DNA from: Agrobacterium rosae
GTDB lineage: Bacteria; Pseudomonadota; Alphaproteobacteria; Rhizobiales; Rhizobiaceae
Assembly: GCF_002915175.1 (NCBI RefSeq)
Contig: NZ_NXEJ01000012.1
Coordinates: 244,334-308,333, forward strand
DNA: 64,000 bases
Direction of reading: 5' to 3'
A program made the position numbers and the translations under genes. Below, piece after piece: positions 17,296 to 25,774 of the stretch. The first letter of the stretch is position 1, and the number at the start of each line of letters is the position of its first letter. The notes beneath the pieces were generated by a model that ran no database searches, was not told the origin of the DNA, and was given only the letters and a program-made list of their open reading frames with translations.

Positions 17296-17880
17296 ATGTC
17301 AGGGGCTGAACTGATGGGGTGGATGCCCCTCCGGTGGGCATCGGAATATGATGGCCTGCTCAGCGCCATGGTGACGCTCACGGAGGAAAGGCAGACGACA
17401 CAGGTGCATATCCTTGTGATCGACCTCGCAGCGGAGTTTCCTAGTTTGTACGACGGATCGCGGCGGTGTGGTTCTATCCGCGGCTCCGGCTGAAATCAGG
17501 GCATTGCGTTTTGCTGCCGAGCGGTCGTCCGTTTCGCATAAGCAGCAAATCAGACCTCGCGTCCGTTGATGCCGCTTTTTTTCGCTGGCCGACGCAACGG
17601 TGAAGTCTTCACCTATGAAAAGGGCGGCATTTGTTTCAAAATGTGCCGCAGCAATTCGGTTTCGATGGACCGGATTCCAGTTTACTGCTGGGCATGCGTC
17701 CACCCATTGTCCATATCAATGACGAAACAGAGCAGACGGCGATGCGCTGGGCGCTCGGACGGATGATGGCCGAGTTGAGCACTCCTAGAGCTAGCAGCGA
17801 TATACCCGTTGAGCACCTCTCCCACTTTATAGTGATCCTACCCCTTCGCTGCTTTGCCATAATAGTCCCGCATAAGATTT
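17296..17880 (+). pseudogene. N-terminal remains of an AraC-type regulator
   Basis: Several frames together spell the AraC-binding cupin domain. Seen are a start-like LLSAMVTLTEERQTTQ, then VLLPSGRPFRISS, FAGRRNGEVFTYEKGG and LLGMRPPIVHINDETEQTA followed by MRWALGRMMAELSTPRA and VEHLSH. Frames change at least twice and the C-terminal helix-turn-helix domain is missing. The rest of the interval up to the ABC gene at 18010 shows no gene. It is no longer functional. Confidence 0.6.
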
Positions 17881-18009
17881 AAGCACTATCAGAGTGCGCA
17901 GTTTTTTTAAGCGCCCCGCTTGCTTAGGTCCGATCTTCATGCTTGTATAGACAACCAAAGCATATCGGAGCATTGGCCAGATCCGATATCGATATCAGGG
18001 GACTGTGCC

Positions 18010-19125
18010 ATGATAACATTCGACCAAGTCACTAAGCACTACCGTGGCCCGACAACGGCTGTCGATAATCTGTCGCTGACTGCACCGACCGGCAAGCTCA
18101 CAATCTTTGTCGGCCCTTCAGGCTGCGGCAAGACGACATCACTTCGTATGGTCAACCGGCTGATCACGCCCTCCTCGGGTAGAATTCTTCTCGACGGCGA
18201 GCCAACAGATGCGATGGACATCGCGCTACTGCGGCGCAAGATCGGCTATGTCATCCAAAACGCCGGACTGTTTCCCCACCGCACCGTCGTGCAGAACATC
18301 GCTACAACCGCGCGGCTGAACGGAGCGCCCAAGGGGCAGGCGCTTGGCACTGCTCATGACCTTTTAGAACGTGTCGGTCTCTCCTCCGCCTTTGCCAATC
18401 GCTATCCATGGCAGCTTTCGGGTGGCCAGCAACAGCGTGTCGGCGTTGCGCGCGCACTCGCGTCAGACCCGAAATTTATGCTCATGGACGAACCTTTCAG
18501 CGCTGTCGATCCGGTGGTCCGCGCCCAGTTGCAGGACGAGTTCCTTCGCCTTCAGCGCGAAATCGGTAAAACCATCATCATGGTCACCCATGACATTGAC
18601 GAGGCTCTGAAACTTGGAGATCAAGTCGCAGTTCTGCGCACCGGCGGTACGCTGGCGCAGATCGCCACCCCCCAACAACTGCTGGCAAGACCCGCCGACG
18701 ACTTCGTGGCCGATTTCATTGGACGCGACAGGGGTTATCGCATCCTCGGCTTTACCGAATTCCATAATGGCGGCGTGCCACTTGGCCAGGAACCGACAGC
18801 CACGCTTGGCGCCACCCCAGAAGCTCTTCGGCAGATAGCGACCGACAGATGGGTGCTCGTAGCAGACGCCGAGCACCGACCACTAGGCTGGGCCGATATC
18901 GAAAGCGCCAAGGCTCCATTGAGAGATGGCGATCTCAATCTCAGCGGAACGCTTGCCGTCGAAGGCAGCAGCCTGCGCCACGTCCTCGATGCTGCACTCA
19001 GTTCACCGTCGGGTCGTGGCGTGATCGTTGGACCATCAGGCGTATTGGCGGGCACCGTCACCCTGTCTCATGTGGCAGCCGCGATCGAGGCGGCTCGCTC
19101 CGGTCGTGTGGGAGCGCAAGTATGA
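18010..19125 (+). CDS. Quaternary-amine ABC transporter ATPase (OpuCA/ProV type)
   Basis: A 371-residue ATP-binding subunit of an osmoprotectant-type importer. Walker A GPSGCGKTT is at 35-43, the signature LSGGQQQR near 142 and Walker B FMLMDEP near 160. After the nucleotide-binding domain, residues ~270-365 resemble a degenerate CBS region. The start at ATG 18010 matches the family N-terminus MITFDQVTKHY; an upstream frame extension lacks similarity. Its stop overlaps the first permease gene (ATGA). The four transporter genes, the HutC-type regulator and the lyase form one plus-strand operon, so the substrate is probably the lyase's substrate. Confidence 0.92.
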   Translation: MITFDQVTKHYRGPTTAVDNLSLTAPTGKLTIFVGPSGCGKTTSLRMVNRLITPSSGRILLDGEPTDAMDIALLRRKIGYVIQNAGLFPHRTVVQNIATTARLNGAPKGQALGTAHDLLERVGLSSAFANRYPWQLSGGQQQRVGVARALASDPKFMLMDEPFSAVDPVVRAQLQDEFLRLQREIGKTIIMVTHDIDEALKLGDQVAVLRTGGTLAQIATPQQLLARPADDFVADFIGRDRGYRILGFTEFHNGGVPLGQEPTATLGATPEALRQIATDRWVLVADAEHRPLGWADIESAKAPLRDGDLNLSGTLAVEGSSLRHVLDAALSSPSGRGVIVGPSGVLAGTVTLSHVAAAIEAARSGRVGAQV

Positions 19126-19772
19126 GGTTCGATTGGCTGTACCGCGAGTCCGGCCGTATCGCCGAACTCTTCCTCTGGCACCTTTGGCTTTCCGTGATCC
19201 CCGTGGTCATCGGCCTCCTCCTTGCTCTTCCTCTTGGGTGGCTTGCGCAAAGGGCCGGTTTCTTCCGTTCGACTATGCTCGGTGCGGCTGGTTTGCTTTA
19301 CACCATCCCGTCTCTCGCTCTTTTCGTTCTCCTGCCGCTCGTCCTTGGCACGCGCATTCTCGATCCGCTCAATGTGGTTGTCGCGCTGACGATTTATGCG
19401 CTGGCTCTACTTATCCGCACCGTCAATGACGGCCTCAATTCCATACAGCCCGATGTCATTCAGGCTGCCAACGCCATGGGCTACCGCACATTGCCGCGGC
19501 TTATTTTCGTTGAGCTACCCCTTGCGGTGCCGGTCATTGCCGCGGGCCTGCGTGTCGCTGTGGTCTCCAATGTCAGCATCGTGTCCGTCGCAGCACTCGT
19601 CGGCACACCGCAGCTCGGTCTTCTCTTCACCCAAGGGCTTCAACTGCGCTTCCTAACGCCGATCTTTGCCGGGATCGTTCTTTGCGTGCTGCTGGCAGCC
19701 CTCCTCGACGGGATCGTGCTCTTTGCCACAAAACGGTTGACACCATGGCAGCCCGGAGGTGCAGAACGATGA
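19122..19772 (+). CDS. Quaternary-amine ABC transporter permease 1
   Basis: A 216-residue inner-membrane permease of the OpuCB/ProW type with about six helices and a cytoplasmic EAA-like loop (IQAANAMGYRTLPRLIFVEL). A start at MRFDWLYRESGRI, inside the ATPase stop, agrees with the family. It overlaps the next permease gene by ATGA. The two permeases pair to form the channel, as in OpuC-type systems, including the ergothioneine importers EgtUV. No defects seen. Confidence 0.9.
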   Translation: MRFDWLYRESGRIAELFLWHLWLSVIPVVIGLLLALPLGWLAQRAGFFRSTMLGAAGLLYTIPSLALFVLLPLVLGTRILDPLNVVVALTIYALALLIRTVNDGLNSIQPDVIQAANAMGYRTLPRLIFVELPLAVPVIAAGLRVAVVSNVSIVSVAALVGTPQLGLLFTQGLQLRFLTPIFAGIVLCVLLAALLDGIVLFATKRLTPWQPGGAER

Positions 19773-20440
19773 TCGCATGGTTTTCCGATCCGGCCCACTG
19801 GACAGGCACGGATGGCGTCTTCGCCCTCGTCATTCAGCACCTGATCTATAGCGGTGTTGCCCTCTTTTTCTCATGCCTAATCGGCTTGCCAATCGGTCTT
19901 TATGTCGGACACACCGGCCGCGGTGTGGTTGTCATTGCAGGTCTTGCAAATGCGCTGCGTGCACTGCCAAGCCTTGGTCTTATCGTACTGCTCGTCATCC
20001 TATTTGGTCCGGTCTTTGCATCGGATATGGCATTCATCGTGCCCAGCATCATCGTTCTCGTTCTGCTCGCCGTTCCACCCATCATGAGCGCGACCTATGC
20101 CGGCGTTGCGGCGGTGGATGCGGCGGCGGTGGATGCGGCGCGCGGCATGGGCAAGCGTCCGCTCGGTATTCTTTTAGATGTAGAACTGCCCTGCGCCCTG
20201 CCGCTGGTTTTCTCCGGGCTACGGAGCGCTACATTGCAAATTATCTCCACTGCAACCATCGCGGCCTACGTGTCGCTTGGCGGGCTTGGACGCCTTATCA
20301 TCGATGGCCGAGCGCAGAACGACTACTACCAGATGGCAGCCGGTGCCATTTTGGTCGGTGCGCTCGCCCTTATGGTCGATCTGGTGATCGGCATCATATC
20401 AAGGCTCACGGTGTCACCCGGACTAACCCGCCGCGCATAA
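19769..20440 (+). CDS. Quaternary-amine ABC transporter permease 2
   Basis: A 223-residue second permease with six predicted helices and the EAA-type loop VDAARGMGKRPLGILLDVEL. It starts within the stop of the first permease gene. The tract AAVDAAAVDAARG contains a short in-frame GCGGCGGTGGATGCG duplication at about 20107-20134. It forms the transmembrane pore together with permease 1. The following 62 bp contain an AAAAGGAG site for the binding-protein gene. Confidence 0.9.
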   Translation: MIAWFSDPAHWTGTDGVFALVIQHLIYSGVALFFSCLIGLPIGLYVGHTGRGVVVIAGLANALRALPSLGLIVLLVILFGPVFASDMAFIVPSIIVLVLLAVPPIMSATYAGVAAVDAAAVDAARGMGKRPLGILLDVELPCALPLVFSGLRSATLQIISTATIAAYVSLGGLGRLIIDGRAQNDYYQMAAGAILVGALALMVDLVIGIISRLTVSPGLTRRA

Positions 20441-20502
20441 GGCGGGCCCTCAACCAAGACTGCATTTTTTTTGAAGACGTTGAAACAAAAGGAGTAGTTT
20501 GC

Positions 20503-21417
20503 ATGGCATTCAATATCTTAAAGGTCGCTGGCGCATTTGCGCTGATCGCGCTTTCCGCTACCACGACGCTCGCCCAGACCGACCCCCTTGGAAAGGCTCC
20601 GGCTCAACGTACGGATACGTCCACCATCATCGTCGGCTCGGCCGATTTCCCTGAAAGCCAGCTTCTGGCCACCATCTACGCCAAGGCGCTGGAGGCAAAG
20701 GGCATCAAGACTGAAACGAAGCTCAGCATTGGCAGCCGCGAAGTTTATATGCCGGCACTTCTAGACGGCTCGATCGATCTCCTGCCGGAATATGCTGGCG
20801 CGACCTTGAGCTACCTCGACAAGAATGCCACCGCCCACTCGCCGGAAGACGTGGCGAATGCTCTGAAGGCCGCCCTGCCGGAAGGCGTCACGATGCTGAC
20901 ACCGTCCAAGGCGCAGGATTCCGACGGCGTAGCCGTGACCCGCGCAACGGCGGAGAAATACAAGCTCAAGACGATCGCCGATCTCGCGCCGGCTGCATCA
21001 GAAATCGTCCTCGGCGGCCCGCCGGAGTGGAAGACGCGCAAGGAAGGCATCATCGGCCTAAAGGACCTTTACGGCCTTGAGTTCAAGTCGTTCAAGCCCC
21101 TAGATGTCGGCGGCCCGCTGACCCTGTCTGCACTCCTGAACGACCAGGTTCAGGCAGCTAACCTTTTCTCGACGGATCCGGCGATCGCGGCCAACGATCT
21201 GGTCGTTCTCGAAGACGTCAAAAACCTGTTCCCGGCCCAGAACATCGTGCCGGTCATGGCAAAGGCCAAGGTCAACGATACGGTCACGAAAACGCTGAAT
21301 GCGGTTTCCTCCGCTTTGACCACCAAGGATTTGATCGTGATGAACGGTCGCCTTGCCAATCACGACAGCTTCGATGTGGTGGCCGAAGAGTGGCTGACGA
21401 CTCACGAGTTGAACTAG
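20503..21417 (+). CDS. Quaternary-amine ABC transporter binding protein (OpuCC-like)
   Basis: A 304-residue periplasmic substrate-binding protein. The signal peptide ends near TTLA-QT. The mature part is a type-II betaine-binding fold with IIVGSADFPESQLLATIY, then IDLLPEYAGA and GSREVYMP, motifs shared by OpuC, choline and ergothioneine binding proteins. It is separate from the permease, unlike the fused EgtU. The ligand cannot be read from sequence alone; the adjoining HutH-type lyase suggests a histidine-derived betaine (inference). Confidence 0.88.
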   Translation: MAFNILKVAGAFALIALSATTTLAQTDPLGKAPAQRTDTSTIIVGSADFPESQLLATIYAKALEAKGIKTETKLSIGSREVYMPALLDGSIDLLPEYAGATLSYLDKNATAHSPEDVANALKAALPEGVTMLTPSKAQDSDGVAVTRATAEKYKLKTIADLAPAASEIVLGGPPEWKTRKEGIIGLKDLYGLEFKSFKPLDVGGPLTLSALLNDQVQAANLFSTDPAIAANDLVVLEDVKNLFPAQNIVPVMAKAKVNDTVTKTLNAVSSALTTKDLIVMNGRLANHDSFDVVAEEWLTTHELN

Positions 21418-21509
21418 ATGCTGTTTGCGGGTATGGCACGCACCATACCCGCACACGCGCCGACGACGCGTCAGATGCCGAACCTTCGTCGTTCGCCTTT
21501 TGGAGCCTC

Positions 21510-22250
21510 ATGCAGACGGTAGAGAAACAGATCAAAAAGGGCCAAGGCGAACAGTTAGCCGACAAGCCGCTCTACGTCACGCTCAAGGATTATGTTCGAA
21601 GCCGTGTCGAAACCGGCGAATGGTCGGTCGGTCAACGGGTTCCCTCGGAAAACGAATTGGTCGAGCTGCTCGGCGTTAGTCGTATGACCGCCAACCGTGC
21701 ATTGCGGGAACTGGCGGATGAAGGCTTCGTCATTCGTGTGCAGGGCAAGGGTTCATTCGTTGCCAGCAAGAAGCGAACGTCGCAGTTTCAGAGCGTGCCC
21801 AACATTGCCGATGAGATCACCCGCAATGGCGGCGTCCACACGGCCAACGTCATCGTGCTGCGCATGGAAAGCTGTGACGCCGAACTGGCAGAGGCGCTTT
21901 TGGTCGAGATCGGAAGCCCGGTGTCGCATTCGATCATGGTCCATGCGGAAGACTCCATGCCGATGCAAATTGAGGATCGTTTCGTCAACCACACCATCGT
22001 TCCGCACTACATCGATCAGGACTTCAACAGAACCACGCCGAACGGCTATCTCACATCCGTGGCGCCGATCGTAAAAGCCGAGCAGCATATCGAGGCGGTG
22101 ACGGCGCAGCCTTGGGAGTGCAGACTGCTCGCCATTTCCAAGACGGAACCGTGCCTTCTAGTGCGCCGCCGCACGTGGTCTGAAGCCGGCGTGATCTCCT
22201 CGGTGCGCCTGCTCTACCCCGGCAGTCGCTACCGCCTTTACAGCACCTGA
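21510..22250 (+). CDS. HutC/GntR-type transcriptional regulator
   Basis: A 246-residue regulator. A winged helix-turn-helix (about 20-85; VPSENELVELLGVSRMTANR, GFVIRVQGKGSFV) is followed by a UTRA ligand-binding domain (about 95-240). It belongs to the HutC branch, whose classic member senses urocanate and represses histidine utilisation. The ATG at 21510 is five bases after GGAG; a frame reaching upstream lacks similarity. Its position between the transporter and the lyase indicates that it controls the operon and probably binds the substrate or its urocanate-like product. Confidence 0.9.
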   Translation: MQTVEKQIKKGQGEQLADKPLYVTLKDYVRSRVETGEWSVGQRVPSENELVELLGVSRMTANRALRELADEGFVIRVQGKGSFVASKKRTSQFQSVPNIADEITRNGGVHTANVIVLRMESCDAELAEALLVEIGSPVSHSIMVHAEDSMPMQIEDRFVNHTIVPHYIDQDFNRTTPNGYLTSVAPIVKAEQHIEAVTAQPWECRLLAISKTEPCLLVRRRTWSEAGVISSVRLLYPGSRYRLYST

Positions 22251-22324
22251 TCCTTCATTCGGGGACGATGCCCGTCTCCTCCCGAATGAACAGTCCCTTT
22301 CCGAACGAATATCAGGACACTCGC

Positions 22325-23818
22325 ATGACCGTGTTGCTCGATGACAGGCTAACTTGGCAGGAGGTGGCGGCTGTCAGTAGGGGAGAAGCGTTAGCCCTGT
22401 CGGACGCTGCCCTTCAGCGCATCGAGACGGCGCAGCAGATCGTCGACAGCATTGTCGAGCGCGGCATCCGTGCCTACGGGGTCAACACCGGCGTCGGAGC
22501 CTTGTCAGATACGGTGGTCGACCGGGCAGCGCTTGGCAAACTTTCGCACAACATCATTCTGAGCCACGCCTGCGGCGTCGGTCGCCTTCTCCCGCCTCGC
22601 GACGTGCGCGCAATCATTGCAGCCCAAATCGCCAATTTCGCCCATGGATATTCCGGCGTCAGCCGACAGATTATCAAGCATCTGACGACCTTTCTCGAAC
22701 TGGACTGCATTCCAGACGTGCCCTCTCGCGGATCGGCAGGATATCTCACCCATAACGCGCACACAGCACTCGTCCTCATTGGCGAAGGCTCCGCCAGAAT
22801 AGGAGGACGCATCTTCAGTGGGCGGGACGCATTGGCCGAGATCGGACTGGAGCCGCTGGTGCTTGGCCCGAAGGAAGGGTTGTGCCTTGTCAATGGCACG
22901 GCCTGCGCCACCGGACTTTTCAGCGTTGCTCTCGACCGCGCCTCCCGGCTGCTCGACTGGGCCGATGCGGTTGCTGCCTTGACACTGGAGGCTACCGGTT
23001 GCCAGATATCCGCCTTTAGCGAGCCCGTCCTTTCGCTGCGCGTTTCCGATGGCATTGCCAAGGTCGGCGCGGCCTTGCGCGCCCGCCTGGCGGGAAGTGG
23101 CCTTATAGAGGCATCGAAAGGCCGCCGCACACAAGATGCGTTAAGCCTGCGCGCCATTCCCCATGCCCATGGTGCCGCACGCGATCTGTTCCAGACATGT
23201 GCCACCGTTGTAGATCGAGAACTCGCATCGGTCACCGATAATCCAGCAGTCGCTGGCACGCCGGAGGAGCCGCTCGTCTGGTCGGAAGCCCATGCGGTGG
23301 CCCCGGCGCTTGGCCTCGCCGCAGACTCTCTTGCGATCGCCATTGCCCAGATCGCGGCTATGAGCGAGAGACGAATCGACAGGCTGGTCAACCCGCTGGT
23401 GAGCGGGCTGCCACCTTTCCTCGCCTCCGATCCGGGAAGCCACTCCGGGTTCATGATCGCGCAGTATACTGCTGCCACTCTTGCAAACGACAATCGACGG
23501 CTTGCGGCCCCCGCCTCGACCGATGGTGGCCTGACCTCCGCTCTTCAGGAGGATTTCCTGGCGCATCCGACGGCCGCCGCCAACAAGCTTCTCGCCGTTC
23601 TCGACAATGCTGAATACATCCTAGCCATCGAATGGATGGCCGCCACACAGGCCCATGATTTTTTAGAAAGTGTGGCGTGCAGGGCACCGGGCACGGACGT
23701 GCTCCACAGCCTATTGCGGTCGCAGCTCAGCCATTACGTGGATGACCGCCCAATCTCGTCCGACATGGAAAAAACGAGACTGTTCTTATCGCAGGCCATC
23801 CCTCCACAGTTACTTTAG
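22325..23818 (+). CDS. HutH-family lyase lacking the MIO triad
   Basis: A 497-residue member of the aromatic/histidine ammonia-lyase superfamily. Family landmarks are RAYGVNTGVGAL (50-60), SHACGVGRLLPPRDVRA, LVNGTACATG and SERRIDRLVNP. The segment holding the Ala-Ser-Gly that cyclises to the MIO cofactor reads PSRGSAGYLTHNAH, so Ser-Ala-Gly (137-139) replaces it and the central Ser is Ala. The usual QDPYSLR reads QDALSLR, losing the active-site Tyr. It should therefore not work as a normal histidine ammonia-lyase. Ergothionase, a HutH relative that releases trimethylamine, is a good model (inference). It lies in one operon with a betaine-type importer and a HutC regulator. The ATG at 22325 was chosen over an upstream in-frame ATG. 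Confidence 0.85.
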   Translation: MTVLLDDRLTWQEVAAVSRGEALALSDAALQRIETAQQIVDSIVERGIRAYGVNTGVGALSDTVVDRAALGKLSHNIILSHACGVGRLLPPRDVRAIIAAQIANFAHGYSGVSRQIIKHLTTFLELDCIPDVPSRGSAGYLTHNAHTALVLIGEGSARIGGRIFSGRDALAEIGLEPLVLGPKEGLCLVNGTACATGLFSVALDRASRLLDWADAVAALTLEATGCQISAFSEPVLSLRVSDGIAKVGAALRARLAGSGLIEASKGRRTQDALSLRAIPHAHGAARDLFQTCATVVDRELASVTDNPAVAGTPEEPLVWSEAHAVAPALGLAADSLAIAIAQIAAMSERRIDRLVNPLVSGLPPFLASDPGSHSGFMIAQYTAATLANDNRRLAAPASTDGGLTSALQEDFLAHPTAAANKLLAVLDNAEYILAIEWMAATQAHDFLESVACRAPGTDVLHSLLRSQLSHYVDDRPISSDMEKTRLFLSQAIPPQLL

Positions 23819-23835
23819 TCAATTCGGGCGGGCGG

Positions 23836-24603
23836 CTACATCAGTAAGTCAAGCTTGACGGACTTGGCACGGATGAATGGCAGGCCTTTGCGCTGTCCCG
23901 TCCAGCCAACGACATGCAGATCCCTTGCCGCAGCTTCGTATCGTTCTGCCAGCATCCATGACTGACAATCGATTGCGGCAAAATCCGCTTTACCCCTTGC
24001 CACGGCTATGACCGAGGCGCGGTGTGCACCGGTTTCGATTAATGCGGAAAATAGGTCGAGACTTTCGCCGATGGATTCCAAGTCACGCTTTAAGGCTAGA
24101 TAACCCGACATCGAGCGATGCTCGTTGAAGGCAAGTTTCCGGCCCTGAAACAGCGTGACCGGCAAGACAGGTCCGCCAGTGTCAGGCACCGCGACGCTCG
24201 AGCCATTCTCCCTGCGGGCAATAACGGCGCTCGAGTAGAAGATACCAGAGCCGCCTGCGATATTGTCATAGGAGCTTTGACCAATGACCTGGACATGATC
24301 CTGCAGGCCAAGCTCCATCGGCCCCCAGCAGGTGGTCGCGATAAGAAGAGCTGGGTGGCGCCAGAGGACGGCAAGGTCGAGGGCGTCAGGATCGAGCGTC
24401 GCTGGGTCTGGCGCGATGAGCGATCCGCCCTCCCTGCGAATGCCGCCTGGAACTGGGGGCATGTCCGCGTTGCGTCGAACGAGGTGCTGTGGCGCATCAA
24501 TGCCTTTTGCCATGAAACGGGCACGCATTTCCTCCCAAGTGCCATCCACATTGGAACGCACTTCTGGCCAGTCGTACATCGGCAGAGCTGCAATCCATCT
24601 CAC
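23836..24603 (-). CDS. PhnD-like binding-fold protein, no signal peptide
   Basis: A 255-residue protein of the phosphate/phosphonate binding-protein superfamily (PF12974 type). Seen are AALPMYDWPEV, an internal GSGIFYSSAVI, a central FNEHRSMSGYLALK, and FAAIDCQSWML, motifs of such proteins. There is no signal peptide or lipobox, so it probably stays in the cytoplasm, unlike transporter components; no permease or ATPase genes are nearby. Its ATG overlaps the stop of the desaturase gene, indicating coupling. It converges on the lyase gene with an 18-bp gap. Confidence 0.72.
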   Translation of the reverse strand: MRWIAALPMYDWPEVRSNVDGTWEEMRARFMAKGIDAPQHLVRRNADMPPVPGGIRREGGSLIAPDPATLDPDALDLAVLWRHPALLIATTCWGPMELGLQDHVQVIGQSSYDNIAGGSGIFYSSAVIARRENGSSVAVPDTGGPVLPVTLFQGRKLAFNEHRSMSGYLALKRDLESIGESLDLFSALIETGAHRASVIAVARGKADFAAIDCQSWMLAERYEAAARDLHVVGWTGQRKGLPFIRAKSVKLDLLM

Positions 24604-25643
24604 GCGGACAGATCCGATGTTACGACGTTGCCGGGTAGAAGAAAGTCAGAAAGATTAATCTGCTCCTGGGAGGAAACGATAGTCATGGGCAAAGCGTCGT
24701 CACGCCTCAGGACTGGATGAACCACGGGCTCCTTCGCCTTGAATGCGAAGGCGCGGAAGACTTCGAAATAGTTGGTAAAGACGTAACCCTCATTCATCCT
24801 TTGCCAGTCCGCGCGTCCGCTACGATAGAGCGATGGAAGGTCATACCAGGCCACGGTAGGCAACTTGTGATGCACGAAGTGCAGGTTGTTATAAAGAAAG
24901 AGGGGTGCAAGTAGCGAATTTTCGACGATGATCGTCCGCCCGTCCGGCTGTTCCGCCCACTGATGCTCGCAATAGGAGCGGATGGCGATAATCGAAACCC
25001 CAAGATAGGCGGAAACGCCGACATAGAGCCAGACCGGAATGCCGAAGAGATGAGAGACGACCAGCAAGGTCGGGATGAGCCCCGAAAGGTGAAGCATCCA
25101 TGCAATGATGACCTTGCGATCGCCCTTCAATATCTTACACCACTCTGAGGCGGTGAAGCCGACAACCATCAGAGGCGGGCCGATAATCACCCGTCCGATC
25201 AATGTGTTGTTCCAGGACAACAGGTGCCTGAGGAACACCGGCATCGTCTCCCAGTCGCTCAGAGCGCGGTAGTAGCTTTCAGGATCGTCAAAAGGATCGG
25301 TGAGACGCTCATCCGCGTGGTGCTGAAGGTGCGTCCGTTTGTAGCTGCGATAGGGGTAGAACACGCCGAGTGGTGCAAAGACCAGCGCCTCATTCACCCG
25401 TGCGCTTCTCGTAGGATGCCCATGTAGAACCTCATGCTGAAGCGAGGAGTGTAAGGCCACCGCCACCCCCATCAGTAAGAGCGCTGCGATTGGATAGGTC
25501 GGATAAAGACCGTAGCCTGCAGCCCCCCAAAATCCGTAGCACGCAGACAGCAGACCGATCGTGGGCCACTCTATTCTCATCTTCCGCATTAGACGGTGGT
25601 GCGATCGTAGTTTTTGTCTGTCGGAAAAAGTTCCGCTCATCAT
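24600..25643 (-). CDS. Membrane fatty-acid-desaturase-like di-iron enzyme
   Basis: A 347-residue integral membrane protein. It has the three His boxes of non-haem di-iron desaturases and hydroxylases: HSSLQHEVLHGH, HLQHHADERLTDPFDDPE, and HFVHHKLPTVAWYDLP near the C-terminus. About five hydrophobic segments are present. The family acts on lipid or alkyl substrates with oxygen; the true substrate here is not evident. ATG 25643 follows GGGG; a GTG nine bases upstream and an ATG three bases downstream are alternatives. Divergent to an XRE regulator gene and coupled to a PhnD-like gene. Confidence 0.85.
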   Translation of the reverse strand: MMSGTFSDRQKLRSHHRLMRKMRIEWPTIGLLSACYGFWGAAGYGLYPTYPIAALLLMGVAVALHSSLQHEVLHGHPTRSARVNEALVFAPLGVFYPYRSYKRTHLQHHADERLTDPFDDPESYYRALSDWETMPVFLRHLLSWNNTLIGRVIIGPPLMVVGFTASEWCKILKGDRKVIIAWMLHLSGLIPTLLVVSHLFGIPVWLYVGVSAYLGVSIIAIRSYCEHQWAEQPDGRTIIVENSLLAPLFLYNNLHFVHHKLPTVAWYDLPSLYRSGRADWQRMNEGYVFTNYFEVFRAFAFKAKEPVVHPVLRRDDALPMTIVSSQEQINLSDFLLPGNVVTSDLSA

Positions 25644-25744
25644 GATCCCCACAAATTATCCCGGATCAGGATCTCATCGACAATGCAAGCGAGCAACGAG
25701 AGGATGGTGACCAATTGTTGTTTCTGGTAACAGGAGGTGTAATG

Positions 25745-25762
25745 TGTTTACTTTTATAAACA
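25745..25762. promoter_or_regulatory. TGTTTA-N6-TAAACA palindromic operator
   Basis: A perfect 6-bp inverted repeat in the divergent intergenic region, 12 bp before the XRE gene start and about 100 bp from the desaturase start. Size, symmetry and position fit an operator for the adjacent regulator. Its binding is inferred. Confidence 0.5.
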
Positions 25763-25774
25763 ATGAGGTTGATT

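Noticed and set aside
17299-17703. 134-codon minus-strand frame
   Set aside because: Overlaps the plus-strand AraC remains that carry readable family motifs; nothing recognisable in the minus frame.
22474-23493. 339-codon open frame on the minus strand opposite the HutH-family gene
   Set aside because: It is antisense to a strongly conserved gene, with no recognisable motifs or ribosome-binding site; a by-product of high G+C.
22325-23818. Annotation as an ordinary histidine ammonia-lyase
   Set aside because: The MIO-forming triad and the QDPYSLR Tyr are missing, so normal HutH catalysis is not expected.
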